Of a stretch of DNA of 64,000 nucleotides, positions 46,104 to 54,421 are shown piece by piece (positions within the stretch are counted from its first letter, which is position 1; the number at the start of each line of letters is the position of its first letter). This DNA is from Vibrio sp. Isolate34 (GTDB lineage: Bacteria; Pseudomonadota; Gammaproteobacteria; Enterobacterales; Vibrionaceae), in the NCBI RefSeq assembly GCF_022397915.1, contig NZ_JAKEUO010000001.1:295742-359741 (forward strand). The letters run 5' to 3'. Both the position numbers and the translations under genes were made by a program. Below the pieces are notes generated by a model. The model was not told the DNA's origin. It saw only the letters and a list, made by a program, of their open reading frames with translations, and made no database searches.

Positions 46104-46157
46104 ACAAAAAGAGCTCCCACTTTTAACCTTAAGTAAGGTAATCGCTAAGGAGCTCTT
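46104..46157 (-). terminator. Terminator after the chitobiase gene
   Basis: Minus strand: AAGAGCTCC (46149-46157) pairs with GGAGCTCTT (46109-46117), with an inner ACCTT / AAGGT pair, then TTTTTGTTTG. Confidence 0.75.
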
Positions 46158-46177
46158 CTATTAATGTTGCTTATCGA

Positions 46178-48829
46178 TTATTTAACTGACGTTACTCGAC
46201 TTACTTTCTCGCCACTTTCAGAGATAGAGCGGATGTACGTTTCACCAGAAACCGATGGACGTTGCTGCTCATCATACGTTAGCCAGTTTTCACCATCAGC
46301 AGAGTATTGCAGCTCTACGCCTGGGAATTGAACGTTCATCGCTAGCTTACCGTCAACAACCTTCGCACCTGGAACTGGTAGTCGGTAGTCAATGCCCGCT
46401 TTTTCTAGCTTAGCTAGCTCACGTTGACCAAGAATATTCGCGAAGCGATTAAAGTCGCTGTTCAACGCTTGCTTATTCACTAAGTTAGTTTCTTGAGAGT
46501 ATTCAACACCAACCTTGTAGTCGTTTTCCCACTCAGCTCGGTGCCATGCGCGCTCTGCTGCTGCCAATACGCGAGGGAACACCATGTATTCATATTGCTC
46601 GTCAGTACGTACTGTTTCTGACCAAAGTTGAGCTGACAGACCGTAGAAAGGTTTCGCTTCAATTTCACCTTTACCAGAGAAGCCATTACCGTCACGGTCT
46701 AATGACGTTTCTGCGTTTTGTGGCATGTTTTCTGGTGCGAAGCCAAACATCTTGCGAGTATCGGTTGCACGCGTTGCCCAGTAGTAACCGCGCTCTGCTG
46801 CATCAACTTCGTATGGCATATCCATGTATACGTAGTCTGGGTTAGAGACGATTACGTCATACCCTTTTGCTGACCAATCGTATACTGATGAAGTGCCGCC
46901 CCAGTAAAGAACGTCCCAGAAGTTTACGCGAGTGCTTTCAGTTGCAAATGCTTTCTCGCCTTCGCTGTATTTCAGGCCATCTTGCCATGCTTGGAAGTGA
47001 GGAATGCCTTTGTCAGCAACAATCTTAGATACTTGCTCCGCAAAGTGACTTGGCAAATGACCGAAGTCGCTTACCGTTCCATCAGCGATCAAAGACTGAC
47101 ACTGAGGAGACTGCTGGAATGGCTTATCTTGCTTAGACAAATCGATGTTGCCTTTCCAAGTCACTTTATCTTCTGCATTAATATCTTGTAAGCCAGCGCC
47201 TAACTTGATGTTTTTCGCTTCATCGCCGCCGAAGTGCCAAGTCGTTAGTGGAACACCCGCTTCTTGGTGCATTGCCGCCACTTCAGAGATCACTTTATCG
47301 ACAAAGTGAGTTGAAGACTCCATACATGGGTTAATGAAGCTTTGCTTATCGTAGAACTGAACCGTGGTTACGTTCGATGTATCTTGTGGATCCATCAAGC
47401 GGTATTCATTTGCTTCCGCTTCTTTACCTTCCGCCATGAGACGAGTGTAACGCGCTTCCATCGACACCACAGCAGAACGAGCGTGTGCTGGCATATCAAT
47501 TTCTGGAATTACTTCGATGCTGCGCGCTTTTGCGTAGCTTAAGATCTCGACGTAATCCGCTTTACTAAAGAAACCAGAGCCAAAGTTGTCTGTTGTTGGA
47601 CCTGACCCTAGCTGAGGCAGTAAACAGCTTTGCTCTTCCAAATCAAAACAACGATTAGACCCTACATCCGTTAGCTCTGGTAAACCTGGAATTTCTAAAC
47701 GCCAGCCTTCATCATCTGTTAGGTGAAGGTGCAGTTTATTCATCTTGTATGCCGCCATTTGGTCTAGCGTTGCTAAGATGGCATCTTTTGAGTGGAAGTT
47801 TCGAGCTACATCCACCATCACACCACGGTAATCAAAGCGCGGTGCATCTTTGATCGACAGTTGTGGTAATGATTCAGCGTTCTGACTGTCTATTAGGCCA
47901 AAAATAGACTGAACTGCGTAGAAAGCACCTGTTTTATCAAACGCTTTAATCGCAATCCCCTCTTCCGAGATGCTTAGTTCATAAGCGCCAGGTTTCGCCA
48001 AATCACCCGTAAACTGAGTAGGAACAACGGTAACACTTACTGGAAGGTCACCACTCACATCTACGTTTACCACATCTGCACGTTCTTCGATTGCAGCGAA
48101 CTGATCAGCATCGAATGCGTCTTTTGGTAGGGCAATACCACCAGCAATGCTCACAGATCCTTCACCCGCTTCTACCGACATTGGCGTTGGTAGTAGCGTT
48201 GTTGATACATCTTGAGTTGCGAGATCAGCATTCTTTTCAAAACGCGTCACCGCTGTCGCCATTACGTTATTGTCATCAGGTGTACGTTTAAGGTTGTTAC
48301 CCTCTAGACCCGTTACGAATGACGCGACATCTTCCGTATTCAATGAAGCAATCATCTTTGGTTCTGCGTTTGGCGCCGTTACGAATGCACCCGGCATAAA
48401 GTCAGTTTCAAACAGTTGCCAGTATTCACTTGTTAGCGGAAGAATCACTTCTTCACCCGCCGCAAAACCATCGAACTTTTCTGTTGGTTCTAGCTTGTGT
48501 AAGTCGCCGGTTACGCGAGTGATTTTAAACTGCTCATTATCAACATCTAAGATAAGGCGAATACTGTGGAAGTAGATGGTCCAATCTTTTGAATCAATCG
48601 CTTCACCATCGTTAGTTAACGTCATGTTCACTTTATTACATGATGCCCACTCTGCGCCTAAGTCCTGACAAGCCATGCCTTCGTTTGCACCGTGGTTCGT
48701 CAAGATTTCATATTGCACATCAAGGTTATCAGCCAGTGCATTCACTACTTTTTGTTCTGGTGCTTGCGTTACTGCACAACCCGTTAGGCCAGCCAATACC
48801 GCTACAGATAGTAAGTTTCTCTTCAACAT
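46178..48829 (-). CDS. Chitobiase / beta-N-acetylhexosaminidase lipoprotein (GH20)
   Basis: 883 residues. Lipoprotein signal (MLKRNLLSVAVLAGLTGC), N-terminal carbohydrate-binding domain (YEILTNHGANEGMACQDLGA), a GH20 beta domain, the TIM barrel (DVARNFHSKDAILATLDQMA; HLHLTDDEGWRLEIPG) with the catalytic Asp-Glu in WHFGGDEA, and a C-terminal Ig-like domain. It cuts chitobiose to GlcNAc at the outer membrane, in line with the Vibrio Chb enzymes. I prefer ATG 48829 with GGGTG upstream; a GTG three codons earlier (48838) is possible. Confidence 0.95.
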   Translation of the reverse strand: MLKRNLLSVAVLAGLTGCAVTQAPEQKVVNALADNLDVQYEILTNHGANEGMACQDLGAEWASCNKVNMTLTNDGEAIDSKDWTIYFHSIRLILDVDNEQFKITRVTGDLHKLEPTEKFDGFAAGEEVILPLTSEYWQLFETDFMPGAFVTAPNAEPKMIASLNTEDVASFVTGLEGNNLKRTPDDNNVMATAVTRFEKNADLATQDVSTTLLPTPMSVEAGEGSVSIAGGIALPKDAFDADQFAAIEERADVVNVDVSGDLPVSVTVVPTQFTGDLAKPGAYELSISEEGIAIKAFDKTGAFYAVQSIFGLIDSQNAESLPQLSIKDAPRFDYRGVMVDVARNFHSKDAILATLDQMAAYKMNKLHLHLTDDEGWRLEIPGLPELTDVGSNRCFDLEEQSCLLPQLGSGPTTDNFGSGFFSKADYVEILSYAKARSIEVIPEIDMPAHARSAVVSMEARYTRLMAEGKEAEANEYRLMDPQDTSNVTTVQFYDKQSFINPCMESSTHFVDKVISEVAAMHQEAGVPLTTWHFGGDEAKNIKLGAGLQDINAEDKVTWKGNIDLSKQDKPFQQSPQCQSLIADGTVSDFGHLPSHFAEQVSKIVADKGIPHFQAWQDGLKYSEGEKAFATESTRVNFWDVLYWGGTSSVYDWSAKGYDVIVSNPDYVYMDMPYEVDAAERGYYWATRATDTRKMFGFAPENMPQNAETSLDRDGNGFSGKGEIEAKPFYGLSAQLWSETVRTDEQYEYMVFPRVLAAAERAWHRAEWENDYKVGVEYSQETNLVNKQALNSDFNRFANILGQRELAKLEKAGIDYRLPVPGAKVVDGKLAMNVQFPGVELQYSADGENWLTYDEQQRPSVSGETYIRSISESGEKVSRVTSVK

Positions 48830-49233
48830 CGTATTCACCCATAAATTAAAAATTGAGTAAGAAGCAAAATGGAGCGCTTCGAAAGTTAGATAAACTATAT
48901 GGGCTTATTTTTTACCGTGAATTAAATCGAGCTAATAAAGTGATCGGCTTCAAATCTCAAAAATATTGATAAATTTAATTTAAATAAAATCATCAAGTTA
49001 CAAGCAACGGCACTTCCGTCATTTTAATTTTGACGTAAAATTTGAGAAATGAATCACAATCTTTTTTACCGATTTCATAAAATCGTGTCATTGGTAGAGA
49101 GAAAAGTTTTAGAGTTTGCTCGTGTTGTTATACTTTTCGTACAAACAACGTGACATTGTTCTCAAAAAAAACCGTTAAAAAACTCCGTCAAAATCTTTTT
49201 TAACGAGCTTATGTCTTTCTAAAGGAGCTTTCT
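48830..49233. other. Divergent spacer between chitobiase and TraB/GumN genes
   Basis: AT-rich, with no clear operator. The TraB/GumN ribosome site AAAGGAG is at 49221-49227. A weak CRP-like half-match (GTGA-N6-TCGA at 48917-48930) is not enough to call. Confidence 0.5.
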
Positions 49234-50121
49234 TTGCGCACATTCTTGTACCTTACGCTACTCACACTTGCCTTTTCAGCAAAGCAAGCTGTCGCCGAAC
49301 CTCTTTATTGGCAAGCTAAAAAGGATGATCTGACCCTCACCATTTTAGGTTCTGTGCATGTTGGAGACGAGAGCATGTACCCGCTTCCTGCACAGATTAC
49401 AGACGCGTTAAAAGAGAGCGACGGATTAATTGTCGAGACGGATATAAGAAAGACAGAAGGCGTGGTGTACCCTACCACCACAATCACTACAGCCGATGTA
49501 TTAAGCGAAGATCAACAACAGTTATTAACGAGCATTTCTAAGTCTTTGGGTATGTCGACACAACAACTACTGAGCTCCCCGCCTTGGGCGACATCTCTGT
49601 CGATACAAATGCAGCAGTTAAAAAACCTTGGTTACGGCTCAGCGGGCGGTGTAGACGCAACACTTGCCTATAAAGCGACGATACAAGACGTTCCAGTGAT
49701 CAGCTTAGAGCCACTACAATTTCAAATAGACCTCATCGCAGGACAAAAAGATTCTGGTAAAGAGTGGCTAGTGACAAGCATTGAAGAATTTGATCAAACA
49801 GACCGTGTGGTTCATTGCTTAATTGAGAGCTGGAAAGCAGGTGATGTCACCAAACTTGAGGAATTTGCAAAGCTGTCTGAAATGCCATCTGAACTTGAAA
49901 AAGCATTTCTAACGGATCGCAACGTTGATTGGGCAAACAAACTATCTGTCAAAGATTGGAAACTCGATTCGAAAGGACACTACGTGCTGGTCGTCGGTAC
50001 GTTACACCTGATTGGCGAAGGCAACCTTTTGCAGTTGTTAGAAGAGAAAGGGTTCAATGTCACTCAACAATCACAAAGCCAACAGGCCCAGTGTCAATTT
50101 GAGGTTAGTGTCGACAGCTAG
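49234..50121 (+). CDS. TraB/GumN family protein
   Basis: 295 residues with a signal peptide (MRTFLYLTLLTLAFSAKQAV, cleavage near VAE). Family blocks LTLTILGSVHVGDESMYPLP, LKESDGLIVETDI and LVVGTLHLIGEGNLLQLLEE. TraB/PrgY/GumN proteins resemble EreA/ChaN-type metal-dependent hydrolases (conserved GxxH and Glu); the substrate is unknown. TTG start, chosen because of a strong AAAGGAG 7 bases upstream and the good signal peptide. Single-gene unit. Confidence 0.88.
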   Translation: MRTFLYLTLLTLAFSAKQAVAEPLYWQAKKDDLTLTILGSVHVGDESMYPLPAQITDALKESDGLIVETDIRKTEGVVYPTTTITTADVLSEDQQQLLTSISKSLGMSTQQLLSSPPWATSLSIQMQQLKNLGYGSAGGVDATLAYKATIQDVPVISLEPLQFQIDLIAGQKDSGKEWLVTSIEEFDQTDRVVHCLIESWKAGDVTKLEEFAKLSEMPSELEKAFLTDRNVDWANKLSVKDWKLDSKGHYVLVVGTLHLIGEGNLLQLLEEKGFNVTQQSQSQQAQCQFEVSVDS

Positions 50122-50232
50122 CTCAATTCGATATCATAGTCTTGACGGAATATAACCATTACCTAAATAACAGAACCCGTACTTTTTCTTCCCTTTCGCT
50201 CTTGAACTGAACGGTTTATGAGTCGAAAAAAC

Positions 50233-50273
50233 AGGGCTAAGGGAAAAATCCGTTTTCCGCATAGCCCTATTTT
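50233..50273. terminator. Terminator between the TraB/GumN gene and csgG
   Basis: AGGGCTA (50233-50239) with TAGCCCT (50262-50268), inner GGAAAA / TTTTCC pairing, then ATTTT; A-rich on the other side, so it may work both ways. Confidence 0.65.
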
Positions 50274-50290
50274 GCTGCTTACTCAGTTGA

Positions 50291-51127
50291 CTAAAGGATG
50301 TCTGTACTCGCGTCTGAGTAGCGCGCGATAATTGGGTTACTCAAGGCATTTGGATCGCCTGGAGACCACATTCCACGCTTCATTCCTTGAACAATCAAAT
50401 GGATAACGGCAGCGTCAATCGCCGACATGACGGCAATATTAACCGGTTCATTCTGGCTATAACCCATCTCAACTTCTAATAGCTCTTTGTAATCAACAAA
50501 CCTGAATGCTCCAACACCAATTTCATGCGAAGAAATCGTTTTTGTCGTCGTCACGCTTAACAACACTTGCCCAGTTCTTACATCCACCGCTCTCAAGTTA
50601 ACAGTGACTTGATCGGTCCTATATTGGCCTGAACCACCAATTCCAAGATACTTCGCACCAGCTCCTCCGGTAACAATATTAGAGTCATAAGCAACAATAC
50701 CGCCTTCAATAACGATATTCGCAGAGCTCAACGATGTTAAGTCGGCTCCGTGATTGTTCACTACCTTATCTTTCTTCTGGGCAGCACGAATGATCTTACG
50801 TTCCGTCAATAAGTTTTGCAGGCCTTCACGCTCTAAAGGCACAAACCATTGCGAATCGATCAACGATGTCGTCAATAACGACGTGCCCCCTTGTGGTACA
50901 GCGGTTGAAAAATTACTGTTTGGCTGAGGTTTATACTGTCCCGTTTGATCTCTAAAATCGTAAACCGAAACAAGTATCTTCCCTCGAGGCCTTGGTAATG
51001 AGATGAGATCAGTATAAGTCGCGCCTCTAGGCATCAGTTTAGGGATCTCAGATGTTTCTGGGATCTGCATAGAATAGCTGCACCCCCCTAACACCAATAT
51101 CAAGAAGATGGTGAACATCGATTTCAT
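50291..51127 (-). CDS. csgG: Curli secretion channel lipoprotein CsgG
   Basis: 278 residues (E. coli 277). Lipobox LGGC (Cys 16) then the CsgG body: PRPRGKILVSVYDFRDQTGQ, QGGTSLLTTSLIDSQWFVPL, EREGLQNLLTERKIIRAAQ. A nonamer forms the outer-membrane pore that secretes curlins. Third gene of csgEFG, 16 bases after csgF. Confidence 0.96.
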   Translation of the reverse strand: MKSMFTIFLILVLGGCSYSMQIPETSEIPKLMPRGATYTDLISLPRPRGKILVSVYDFRDQTGQYKPQPNSNFSTAVPQGGTSLLTTSLIDSQWFVPLEREGLQNLLTERKIIRAAQKKDKVVNNHGADLTSLSSANIVIEGGIVAYDSNIVTGGAGAKYLGIGGSGQYRTDQVTVNLRAVDVRTGQVLLSVTTTKTISSHEIGVGAFRFVDYKELLEVEMGYSQNEPVNIAVMSAIDAAVIHLIVQGMKRGMWSPGDPNALSNPIIARYSDASTDIL

Positions 51128-51143
51128 AACACAATCCTTGTGA

Positions 51144-51554
51144 TTAGAGGTCTGGGTTTAGCCCAGCAACGCTGATTTCTGTCGATTCCCCTGTCTTTTT
51201 ATCGACAATTTGAACCAACAATGTCCCAGAATCGTCCACAATGTTCAGAAAGAAATCGTCGGTCTCAAGTTGCCCAGTATTACCACTCCCCACATCAGCA
51301 AGTAGCTGGCTAATCAAACGTGATTCCAAACTTGAAGCCAACCTATCTAGAGCGGACTCTTGCTCACCAAAAATATCCCTTGCACTAGGGTCGTCATAAT
51401 CGTTAATGGCATTAGCATGATTAAAAAGGTGGGAACTGTTTAGTGCGTTTCCTCCAAAACTAGGATTTATGGGCGTATAAACCAGTTCGCTCGAACAAAT
51501 CGAAGGCGACACGAACAACACTATAAGTGCCAATTTTTTTAATGATATAGACAT
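51144..51554 (-). CDS. csgF: Curli assembly factor CsgF
   Basis: 136 residues (E. coli 138): signal peptide (MSISLKKLALIVLFVSPSIC), then ELVYTPINPSFGGNALNSSH, the CsgG-binding and conserved start of CsgF, and a C-terminal beta region. The ATG at 51554 has GGAGG upstream. CsgF sits in the CsgG pore and presents CsgB at the surface. Confidence 0.95.
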   Translation of the reverse strand: MSISLKKLALIVLFVSPSICSSELVYTPINPSFGGNALNSSHLFNHANAINDYDDPSARDIFGEQESALDRLASSLESRLISQLLADVGSGNTGQLETDDFFLNIVDDSGTLLVQIVDKKTGESTEISVAGLNPDL

Positions 51555-51564
51555 CCCTGCCTCC

Positions 51565-52041
51565 TCAAAATTCATCATGGTCTAGATCGTAGGTATCTTG
51601 AAACAGTCGCTCTGCTTGCCATCGGATGATGTAATTTCCAACCACTCCTGTTGCATCGGCAGCGCGTTCTTTTGCTTGTCTACGGCCTGGAGACAACGCC
51701 GTACGGAAGATCGGTTTCCTAGAGTGTTGAACCTCTATGATGCTTCCAGATAACGCTGTTGGCCTTTCTTTTACCGTCAAATTTTCCTTAAGGTCGGGAT
51801 AACTATCATTGAGCGATTGCGAGAAGAAAAAATAGAAATCCTCTCCCAACCGCGTAATGGTTCTGTCCACGATGATTCCATCAACTTCACTAAAATCATT
51901 AAATTTTTCCTTAAGACTGTTCGTCGACCCCTCAAGTTTCTTTCCATTTTCTAACGGGGCACCATTTTCAAGACCATGACTTTCATCTCCGGCATGAACA
52001 ACAAAAGAGAGAAAAGTAATTGTAAGCAGCTTGAGTTTCAT
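51565..52041 (-). CDS. csgE: Curli secretion specificity factor CsgE
   Basis: 158 residues (E. coli 129): signal peptide (MKLKLLTITFLSFVVHAG), an extra acidic linker (about 20-50), then the CsgE core (DGIIVDRTITRLGEDFYFFF; SLNDSYPDLKENLTVKERPT; GSIIEVQHSRKPIFRTALSP). I use ATG 52041; Met 52053 is also possible. CsgE caps the periplasmic mouth of CsgG and selects curlins. First gene of the minus unit. Confidence 0.94.
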   Translation of the reverse strand: MKLKLLTITFLSFVVHAGDESHGLENGAPLENGKKLEGSTNSLKEKFNDFSEVDGIIVDRTITRLGEDFYFFFSQSLNDSYPDLKENLTVKERPTALSGSIIEVQHSRKPIFRTALSPGRRQAKERAADATGVVGNYIIRWQAERLFQDTYDLDHDEF

Positions 52042-52365
52042 ATTGGTTCCCATTCGAAGTCCATTTACAAAATGAGGAGGTGATTCTTTGAACAAGATAA
52101 AGAGTAGGTGCAATGCACTTTGTCACATATAAACTTTGTAATTAAATTCCAGTCTCAATTCACTAACTAAGGTTAATAAAAATTCAAAAAACTAAGTATT
52201 TTTAATATATGCAATTACGTTATTTTTAGATTTTAGTTTATAGCTGTTCGTCATTTGGATACCTAGAATCTCCTCATTACATTGGCTTACACAGCTCTCA
52301 GTGCGGGAATTTATGTTTCGGTTCTTGATTGAGGTAAAAACCACAAACACTTTAAGGTAAAGGTA
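52042..52365. other. Divergent regulatory region between csgE and csgB
   Basis: 324 bases, strongly AT-rich, expected to hold both curli promoters. I could not identify a CsgD-box with confidence. The csgB ribosome site is AAGGTAAAGG at 52353-52362. Confidence 0.5.
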
Positions 52366-52977
52366 ATGATAACTAGGGACGCGTCACTTATCGGCTTAAC
52401 TTGTTTATATTTATCAATAGGTAGTTTTAATAGTGCTATCGCTTCTGATTTGGAGGGAAGCTTTCTACACAACGTAAACCATGACGTCGTAAACGAGTTT
52501 AATGACTTAGATCTTATTTCGTCACGGGATTTGGATAACTACTCAGAAATAGATATATCCGACTCTTCAGGTTCCATTGCGATTATTCAACAAAATAGTC
52601 TAGGAGCCAGCGCAAATAATAAAGCCAAGATCAAACAAAACGGAAGCTCTAATTCAGCTTATATAGGACAAATAGGCAAGAATAATACTGCTCTGATTGA
52701 GCAGGATGGATCAAACAACAAAGCCGCTATTGGTCAGCTCGGAGCCAATTCCGACGCTCTGATCTCCCAAGATGGAGATAACAACTTGGCGGTGATAGGA
52801 CAAGCGAATTACTCAGGACAAAACAGCCAATTAAGTATTGCTCAAAAAGGTCATGGCAATACGGCTTATATGGTTGGGTCTGGAGGAGACAATTTAGGAA
52901 TTTCTCAAAACGGCAATGACTTTGCAGTAATCAACGCGTCTAGCTCAATGAGAATTCACATCAATCAAGCCAATTAG
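52366..52977 (+). CDS. csgB: Curlin nucleator CsgB
   Basis: 203 residues: signal peptide (ending IASDL, about residue 27), a linker to about 70, then five or six curlin repeats (Q-x-G-x-N-x-A pattern): ASANNKAKIKQNGSSNSAYI, GQIGKNNTALIEQDGSNNKA, AIGQLGANSDALISQDGDNN. The end MRIHINQAN parallels the basic-amphipathic tail of E. coli CsgB. It anchors to the surface and nucleates CsgA fibres. Confidence 0.93.
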   Translation: MITRDASLIGLTCLYLSIGSFNSAIASDLEGSFLHNVNHDVVNEFNDLDLISSRDLDNYSEIDISDSSGSIAIIQQNSLGASANNKAKIKQNGSSNSAYIGQIGKNNTALIEQDGSNNKAAIGQLGANSDALISQDGDNNLAVIGQANYSGQNSQLSIAQKGHGNTAYMVGSGGDNLGISQNGNDFAVINASSSMRIHINQAN

Positions 52978-53062
52978 CGCGAAGTATGGAAAGCTTGATT
53001 CACCGTTGCTTCTCGATGAAGTAACAACATAGTCGACATGGAAATGTATAAGGATACAACTT

Positions 53063-53920
53063 ATGAAAGTTACACAAATTGGAATTATAGTCGGTGCTAT
53101 TCTGGGCTTTAATGCAGCATACGCAGATAATTTACCTGCTCCTTTTCCAGCCTCTGAACCTGCGTTGGGGGTAATAGAAGGAACAACCGATCTTGGGATA
53201 TCATCGACAGTCGCTGGTATTCAACCTTTAGCGATGGATAATACTGCCGTTTGGCAAATGGGCAATGGCGATAATGCCAATGTCACTATTAACCAAAACA
53301 CGTCTGGTGTTACTGATGGACATGTTGCACTAGTAGACACACATGCTAGCTATAACTCTGACGTTGTGGTTCAACAAGATGGCAATCTCAATGAAGCTCA
53401 CGTTAAGCTACGCTATGTAAACAACAACGCTTGGGTTGATCAAGATGGTGTGAGTAACCAAGCCCAAATCACAGTTCAACCTTATGGTCGAAGCAATGAT
53501 TTACGTGTTACACAAGTGGGTAATGAGAACATCTCTGTCGTTAATGCCCTAGGTGGTGCTGACTACAATGAAGCTGATGTGAATGTCTCTGGTAACTCCA
53601 ATACAACCTATACCGAGTTTAGTAACGCGAGTGTTGACAATAATGATGTAGACATCGATATCAGCGGCGATAATAACTATGTTCAAACGATAGTAAATAC
53701 CGATGTTGGTGGTGGCGATGATAACTATGTCGATATCGATCTCGTGAACAGTAGCGATAACCGAGTATTCACGTTACAAACAGGCTCTCATTCAGATGCC
53801 ATTGTTAGCTTAACAAACAGCAATTCAAACCAATTTATGATTGAGCAAACCTCTTATGATACTGCGCTAGTTTCAGGTAATGGCGCAAGTGGTAATGTCG
53901 GTATAATTTATCAAAATTAA
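53063..53920 (+). CDS. csgA: Major curlin CsgA, long and Asp-rich variant
   Basis: 285 residues against 151 in E. coli. Signal peptide (MKVTQIGIIVGAILGFNAAY), then about ten 20-25 residue repeats. Early ones keep the curlin Q/N pattern (VWQMGNGDNANVTINQN; VVVQQDGNLNEAHVKL); the centre is unusually acidic with N/D steps (NNDVDIDISGDNNYVQTIVN; GGDDNYVDIDLVNSSDNRVF). It should form the amyloid fibre. 85 bases after csgB; AAGGAT ribosome site. Confidence 0.9.
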   Translation: MKVTQIGIIVGAILGFNAAYADNLPAPFPASEPALGVIEGTTDLGISSTVAGIQPLAMDNTAVWQMGNGDNANVTINQNTSGVTDGHVALVDTHASYNSDVVVQQDGNLNEAHVKLRYVNNNAWVDQDGVSNQAQITVQPYGRSNDLRVTQVGNENISVVNALGGADYNEADVNVSGNSNTTYTEFSNASVDNNDVDIDISGDNNYVQTIVNTDVGGGDDNYVDIDLVNSSDNRVFTLQTGSHSDAIVSLTNSNSNQFMIEQTSYDTALVSGNGASGNVGIIYQN

Positions 53921-53921
53921 T

Positions 53922-54245
53922 ATGATAAGATGTGCATATATTAAAACGGCGTTGATCGCCGTTTTATTTTTCCCTTTACGTTTAAATGCATCTGAAAAAA
54001 TTTCAAATTCAGTACAGTGTTTTATTAACAACAAACATAACGTGCTTGTGTTAGATAGCAGTACAGCATCTTCACTCACTCTAAAAACAAGAACACACTC
54101 TCAACTCAACCAACATATAAGTGGTGGTAAAACAAAATTTATTCTTAATGCCAAACAATTTCCTCTTACTTTAGAGATTAAACCAGAAAATAAGAGTTGG
54201 AAAATATTTCGGGATTGTACGATGAAAGAACTAGAAGTTAATTAA
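53922..54245 (+). CDS. CsgC/CsgH-like curli chaperone candidate
   Basis: 107 residues: signal peptide (about 1-23, LIAVLFFPLRLNA), then a small all-beta domain with two Cys (VQCF and RDC), VLVLDSSTASSLTLKTRT and KFILNAKQFPLTLEIKPENK. Size, Ig-like strand pattern, paired Cys and position after csgA fit CsgC/CsgH amyloid inhibitors; sequence identity to E. coli CsgC is not obvious. The ATG is one base beyond the csgA stop (TAATATG) and has no ribosome site of its own, so it needs re-initiation. A terminator hairpin sits inside its signal-peptide codons. Base composition is notably AT-rich. Confidence 0.75.
   Translation: MIRCAYIKTALIAVLFFPLRLNASEKISNSVQCFINNKHNVLVLDSSTASSLTLKTRTHSQLNQHISGGKTKFILNAKQFPLTLEIKPENKSWKIFRDCTMKELEVN
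53943..53971 (+). terminator. Intragenic terminator hairpin just after csgA
   Basis: AAAACGGCG-ttgat-CGCCGTTTT (53943-53951 with 53957-53965) followed by ATTTTT. Perfect 9-base stem and T run, beginning 22 bases after the csgA stop and inside codons 8-17 of the next gene. Confidence 0.8.
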
Positions 54246-54421
54246 TAAAACTAAAGGAAACAGATGCTTCCACTTAATACTGTTATATACCTTCACCTGT
54301 ACTATTAATTATATTCACCATATTTATAAAATAACTAGCCAACTTATTGGTAGAATAACTATGTGTGCTATAGACTATCAAGTCTGATACAAGGGCAGTG
54401 GGTTAATAAAGGAGTGTACAC

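Larger units (their letters stand above)
45642..46177. other. Non-coding region upstream of the porin gene
   Basis: Porin leader, CRP-like site at 45785-45800, an AT-rich stretch, and the chitobiase terminator at 46104-46157. A 70-codon minus-strand frame at 45908-46120 runs into that terminator and looks like noise. Confidence 0.55.

Noticed and set aside
45908..46120. 70-codon minus-strand frame between porin and chitobiase genes
   Set aside because: It begins within the chitobiase terminator and has no family features.
48917..48930. CRP-like site between chitobiase and TraB/GumN genes
   Set aside because: Only GTGA-N6-TCGA; one half-site is broken and the region is AT-rich.
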